From NCBI GenBank assembly GCA_933228675.1, contig OW121743.1, positions 59,266,081 through 59,330,080 on the forward strand: DNA of 64,000 nucleotides, written 5' to 3'. The notes under the pieces are model-generated. The model ran no database searches. It had not been told where the DNA came from and worked only from the letters and a program-made list of their open reading frames with translations. Position numbers and translations under genes: made by a program. The stretch comes from Stomorhina lunata (lineage: Eukaryota > Arthropoda > Insecta > Diptera > Rhiniidae). Positions 58,233 to 64,000 of this stretch are shown piece after piece. Each line of letters opens with the position of its first letter. Position 1 is the first letter of the stretch.

Positions 58233-58432
58233 GGTATGTAATGGATTGGTCGTTTTCAAATCCATCGATTTCAGATACATTTTTGAGATAATTTTACACA
58301 TTTCCACAAAAATTTCAAACGAAATGAAAGATAATATATTAGTCAAAAGGATTAAAGTCCAAACTTTCATTTTTCTCCAAAAAATATATCAGAAATTGAT
58401 CGTTTCGAAAACGATCGATTTTCATTACATAC
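58233..58432. mobile_element. MITE family C, copy at gene 2 3' end
   Basis: GGTATGTAATGG at the left and the inverse pattern CATTACATAC at the right, with 'atcgatttcagatacatt' inside. It sits within about 300 bp of the stop codon and may be part of the transcript trailer. Confidence 0.75.
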
Positions 58433-61330
58433 GATTGTAATGTTTTATAACTCATTATAATTATATTATAATGTGTTATAATGCATCTTAATGAGATTAT
58501 AATGCATTTTAATGAAATTATATTTATTTATATGGCATTATAATGTTACATAGCGCAATATAAAATATAATCAAATACTATTTTTCAAAAATTTCCTATT
58601 TTTCAAAAATTTCCTATTTTTCAAAAATTTCCTATTTTTCAAAAATTTCCTATTTTTATAGGAAATTTTTCAAAAATTTCCTATTTTTATAGGAAAATTT
58701 TCAAAAATGTCCTATTTTTATAGGAAAATTTTCAAAAATTTCCTATTTTTATAGGAAATTTTTCACAAATTTCCTATTTTTATTGGAAATTTTTCACAAA
58801 TTTCCTATTTTTATAGGAAAATTTTCACAAATTTTCTATTTTTATAGGAAATTTTTCACAAATTTTCTATTTTTATAGGAAATTTTTCACAAATTTTCTA
58901 TTTTTATAGGAAATTTTTCACAAATTTTATATTTTTATAGGAAATTTTTCACAAATTTTGTATTTTTATAGGAACTTTTTCAAAAATTGTCTATTTTAAT
59001 GGGAAATTTTTTTTTTTAATTCCTATTAATTCCTATTTATATAGGAAATTTTTCATAAATTTACTATTTTTTAAGGAAATTTTTTTAAAAATTTCCTATT
59101 TTTATTGGAAATTTTTTTAAAAATTTCCTATTTTAACAGGAAATTTTTCAAAAATTTCATATTTTTATAGGAAAATTTTCAAAAATTTCCTATTTTTATA
59201 GGAAATTTTTCAAAAATAATAATGTGATTTTTATATATTATAACGCGATTATAATGTATTATACGCTTCATAATGCAACTGTAATGTATTGTAATGCTAT
59301 TATAATGCGAATATAACAATTTATAAAGGATTATAATGTATAATAATTCTTTTTATGGGATAATAATGAATGAGAAGGCGAAATAATTAGTTTATAACAC
59401 AGTATAAAACATTATAATTCATTAAAATACTTCTATAATGAGTAATAATGCATTATAATGTATTACATAGCATTATAACGCACGATAATGAGATTATAAT
59501 GTAATGTAACGCATAATAATGTGATAATAATACATTATAAAGCGATTATAATACAGTATACGCATTATAATGCAATTATAATGTATTGTAATGCATTTTA
59601 ATGTTATTATAATGTATTATAACGCGATTATAATATAGTATAACGTATTATAATTCAACTGCAATGTATTGTAATGCATTATAATGCGATTAAATATATT
59701 ATTAAGATTTATAATGTATAACAACTCTTTATTATGGGACAATAATGAATGAGAATGCGAAATAATTAGTTTATAACACAGTAAAAAACATAGTTCTTAA
59801 AATACTTCTATGCATTATAACGCACGATAATGAGATTATAATGTATTATAACGCATAAAAATGCGATTATAACGCATAAAAATGCGATTATAATATATTA
59901 TAAAGTGATTATAATATATTATAAAGTGATTATAATATATTATACAGTATACGAATTATAATGCAATTATAATGTATTGTAATGCATTATAATGTATTAT
60001 AACGCACGATAATGCCATTATAATGTATTATAACGCTATTAAAATATAGTATAACGTATTATTATGCAACTGCAGTGTATTGTAATGCATTATAATGCGA
60101 TTATAATATATTGTAAAGGATTATAATGTATAATAACTCTTTATTATGGGATAATAATTAATGAGAATGCGAAATAATTACTTTATAACACAGTATAAAA
60201 CATAATTCATTGAAATACTTCTATAATGAGTAATAATGCATTATAATGTATTACATAGCATTATAACGCACGATAATGAGATAAAGCGATTATAATACAG
60301 AATACGCATTATAATGCAATTATAATGTATTGTAATGCAATGTCATTATAATGTGTTATAACGCGATTATAATATAGTATAACGTATTATAATGCAACTG
60401 TAATGTATTGTAATGCATTATAATGTGATGATAATGAAACAAAACGCATAATATTTCATTTATAACTATATTTATTATCATTATAATGCCATTTTAATAT
60501 ATTATTATACTTCTTAATGATGAATAACTGTAATATGATGCGCTTTTAATGTATTATAATGCATTATATTGTATAATAACTCATTATAATCAATTAAAAT
60601 TCATAATTATTCAAATATTGTATATTATAAGGCCTTATATTACGATTAAAAGGTGTTATAATGCATTGTAGTGTATAATAATGCATTATAACTCGTTATA
60701 ATGATATTATAAATAACTATAACACTACTATAATGTATTGAAACTCATAATAATGCAATTTTATGTATTGTATTTTTTTTTATAACTTATTATTATAATG
60801 ACATTTCAATGTATTGTAATGCTGTATGACTGTAAAGTATAGCTCATTTTATTGAAAAGTAATGTATTGTAATGGAAATGTGATATATTATTCATCATTA
60901 TAATGCAATTACAAGGTATTACAAATTGTAATTTATAATGCATATTAATGCTATAATAATGCTATTAACTCATTATATTGTGAGTATAAAGAATTTAAAC
61001 CAATAATTCAATTATAATTCAGTATAACGCATTTTAATTCAAATATTATGTATTGTAACGCATTGTAATGATGTATAACTGTATAGTATAACTCATTTTA
61101 TTGAGAATTAATGTATTATAATAAAATTATAATATATTATTAATCATTATAATGCCATTACAATGTATTACAATGCATTTTAATTCTATTAACTCATTAT
61201 ATTGTGATTGTAAAGAATTAAAATCAATTATAATTCAGTATAGCGCAATATAATTCAAATATTATATATTAAAAAGCGTTATAACTTCATTATAATGTGT
61301 TATAACGTTTTATAATAGGATTATAAAATG
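58433..61330. repeat. ~10-bp-period TATAATGC satellite
   Basis: Endless variations of ATTATAATGC, GATTATAATG and TATTGTAATG. They are near-palindromic and spaced about 10 bp. Larger blocks (for example 'actctttattatgggataat' near 59350, 59720 and 60140) show higher-order repetition of about 0.4 kb. It is split by the 31-bp array at 58573-59215. Confidence 0.85.
58573..59215. repeat. 31-bp minisatellite array (family S), about 21 copies
   Basis: Units GGAAATTTTTC, AAAAATTTCC, TATTTTTATA, lying inside the TATAATGC satellite. The left edge has shortened units ('caaaaatttcctattttt') lacking the second half. Confidence 0.92.
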
Positions 61331-62744
61331 ATAAGAATTTATTTCTACCATTTTATCGTAGAGAATATTTAACAAATTTAAAAAAGTAAATGTTGTTAAA
61401 GTCTATATTTAAACGAAGTCTACAAAAAACATGTCTACATTATTAGTACGCTGACATTCTAGTTTTTCAAATCAATATTCAGTTTTCAACACATCTACAA
61501 CACATTTATTATACTAAACTACTTGCAAACACTAATTTCAATAAACCTATAAACTCCCACACACAAAAAAAAAATTAAACTATAAAATGTAGTTACAAAA
61601 ATATTTTTAATGAAGCAATTCAATTAAGAAAAATATTCTCAAAGGAAAAAAATAATAATAAAAATATTAGAGTAAAAAAATTTGTTAAGAGTAAAACCAA
61701 GACCTATAAGAAAATACACCATAAATTTAAAACAATAATTAAACAAAGTAATTTAAAACAAAAAAAAAATGAACACATAGACACAAAACAAAATCATAAT
61801 CCTATTAATAAATTTAAATACTATAGAAGAGTACATACAAACATAACAAACATACAAAAATATATTAACAATTAGAAGCAGTAGTAATGCCAGCATTCAA
61901 ACAAACAAACAAACTTACATAATTATTGTGTATTTTAAGTATTTTAATAATTATTTAAACAAAAAAACAAAAACAGCAGCAAGAAATATTTAAAAATATT
62001 TACAAATTAATAACACACACTAATTTTGTAGCATAAAGAATTATAAAATAATCTATAACATCATCAACAACAGGAAAGTAAAAAGTAAAGTAAAGCAAAT
62101 TGTAGTTGCCTCTTTTTTAAGATTTTTGTTGAAATTTTGCAAAAAATTATGAAAGAAAAAGAAATAAATTGTTTTTTTTTTTTAAATTTGATATTTTTAA
62201 AATTTAATTTTTTTAATTTTTCATTTTTAACAAAATTTAATTGATGTATGTAGAAAGTATACATATTTATAGCAAGTAAAAACCATATAAAACAGTTTAT
62301 ATACAATACATAATATTTTAAAGTATATATTTATAAATATATATTAAAAAACAAAACATCAACAAAAACATATAATAATAATAATAATATCCTAAGAATG
62401 TAAAACTATTATATAATAACTATAAATTAAGTTAATATTACTGTGTAATAACAAAAATAATAATAATAATATAATAAAATAATATACATAACAATATATA
62501 CATATATAAATAATAAATATACATACATATATATATTTAAAAATGAACAACAACAATATTAATAATATATATATATATACATACATATATTTGATCATTA
62601 TTTAATATATTGTATACATTATAAAACATATTACATATATATATGATGTATGATTTAAAAACTAAAAACTGAAACATAAATAATAATAAAGTCAATAATT
62701 TTTTAAAGTAGTAAAACATAAAGTGTTATTTTTCTAAAAACTGT
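61331..62744. other. AT-rich sequence, no gene seen
   Basis: A-rich low-complexity DNA with TA/TAA microsatellites at 62380-62640. Minus frames of 60-80 residues are Ile/Tyr/Phe-rich artefacts. Confidence 0.55.
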
Positions 62745-64000
62745 TCCTATTTTTGAAAAATTTCCTATAAAAAAAGGAAACTTTTGAAAAAATTCCTATA
62801 AAAAAAGGAAATTTTTGAAAAATTTCCTACAAAAAAAGGAAATTTTTGAAAAATTTCCTATGAAAAAAGAAAATTTTTAAAAATTTTCCTAAAAAAAGAA
62901 CATTTTTGAAAAAATTCCTAAAAAAAAGGAAATTTTTGAAAAATTTGCTATCAAAAAAGCAAATTTTTAAAAAATTTCCTATCAAAAAAGGCAGTTTTTA
63001 AAAAATTTCCTATCAAAAAAGGAAATTTTTAAAAAATTTCCTAAAAAAATGAAATTTTTGAAAAATTTCCTATAATAAAAGGAAATTTTTAAAAAATTTC
63101 CTATAATAAAAGGAAATTTTTGAAAAATTTCCTATAAAAAAACGAAATTTTTGAAAAATTTTCTATAAAAAAATAAAATTTTTGAAAATTTTCATATAAA
63201 AAAAGAAAATTTTTGAAAATTTTCATATAAAAAAAGAAAATTTTTGAAAATTTTCATATAAAAAAAGAAAATTTTTGAAAATTTTCATATAAAAAAACGA
63301 AATTTTTGAAAAATTTCCTATAAAAAAAGAAAATTTTTTAAATATTTCCTTAAAAAAAAGAAAATTTTTAAAAATTTTCTGTAAAAAAAGGAAATTTTTT
63401 AAAAATTTCCTATAAAAAAAGGAAATTTTTGAAAAATTTCCTATAAAAATAGGAAATTTTTGAAAAATTTCCTATAAAAATAGGAAATTTTTGAAAAATT
63501 TCCTATAAAAATAGGAAATTTTTGAAAAATTTCCTATAAAAATAGGAAATTTTTGAAAAATTTCCTATAAAAATAGGAAATTTTTGAAAAATTTCCTATA
63601 AAAATAGGAAATTTTTGAAAAATTTCCTATAAAAATAGGAAATTTTTGAAAATTTTCCTATAAAAATAGGAAATTTTTGAAAAATTTCCTATAAAAAAAG
63701 AAAATTTTTGAAAAATTTCCTATACAAAAAGGAAATTTTTGAAAAATTTCCTATAAAAAAAGAAAATTTTTGAAAAATTTCCTATAAAAATAGGAAATTT
63801 TTGAAAAATTTCCTATAAAAATAGTAAATTTTTGAAAAATTTCCTATAAAAATAGTAAATTTTTGAAAAATTTCCTATAAAAATAGTAAATTTTTGAAAA
63901 ATTTCCTATAAAAATAGGAAATTTTTAAAAATAGGAAACTTTTGAAAAATTTCCTATAAAAAAAAAATTTTGAAAAATTTCCTATAAAAATAGGAAATTT
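62745..64000. repeat. 31-bp minisatellite array (family S, opposite strand), runs off the window
   Basis: Units GGAAATTTTTG, AAAAATTTCC, TATAAAAATA, at least 40 copies and continuing past the window end. The left part has a 30-bp 'tataaaaaaa' variant; the right part is homogeneous. Confidence 0.95.

Overview
This is a repeat-dominated, AT-rich stretch of an insect nuclear genome. The intron-containing genes, the trinucleotide-rich poly-Gln, poly-Ala and poly-Asn tracts, the mariner, hAT-like and non-LTR relics and the many short inverted-repeat elements point to a higher dipteran, perhaps a calyptrate fly. I cannot name the species. No bacterial-style operons, CRISPR arrays or intact rRNA genes are visible.

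Only two convincing host genes are present. Both are on the + strand, about 24 kb apart, and both encode STPR proteins. The STPR is a tandem 23-residue, Arg-rich DNA-binding repeat known from silkworm fibroin-modulator-binding protein FMBP-1. Gene 1 (28631-29524) is a single-exon 297-aa protein with four C-terminal repeats. Gene 2 (53839-57939) is best modelled as three exons whose splice phases match exactly. It gives about 1008 aa, with six STPR repeats in exon 1, an AT-hook (RGRPRK) at the start of exon 3, and three further repeats. A 532-aa isoform ending just inside intron 1 is also possible. Repeats 1-4 of the two genes correspond one to one, so they look like tandem paralogues. A possible orphan terminal exon with a strong acceptor lies at 48680-49030.

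The rest is mobile and satellite DNA. Left part (1-18.7 kb): interspersed repeat copies, a hairpin element, a 2,966-bp hAT-like foldback element with an exact 8-bp target duplication, duplicated 1.5-kb repeats, a 132-bp tandem repeat, and an inverted array of ~0.5-kb monomers containing a DD41D mariner with a frameshift. Middle (18.7-27.6 kb): MITEs, non-LTR reverse transcriptase relics, a decayed second mariner, and a decayed coding relic that itself carries 23-residue repeats. Right of gene 1 (30-38.5 kb): MITEs, mariner and non-LTR relics, a tRNA-derived SINE with target duplications, and a ~170-bp tandem repeat. From 38.5 kb on, and at 2.6, 3.8 and 20.8 kb, nine arrays of one 29-31-bp minisatellite family total roughly 12 kb, about a fifth of the window. 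Two of these arrays lie inside transposon-like elements, which suggests how the family was seeded. A separate ~10-bp-period satellite fills 58.4-61.3 kb.

Taken together, the host content is a small cluster of AT-DNA-binding-type proteins in a sea of AT-rich satellite. Whether those proteins bind the satellite is only a hypothesis.
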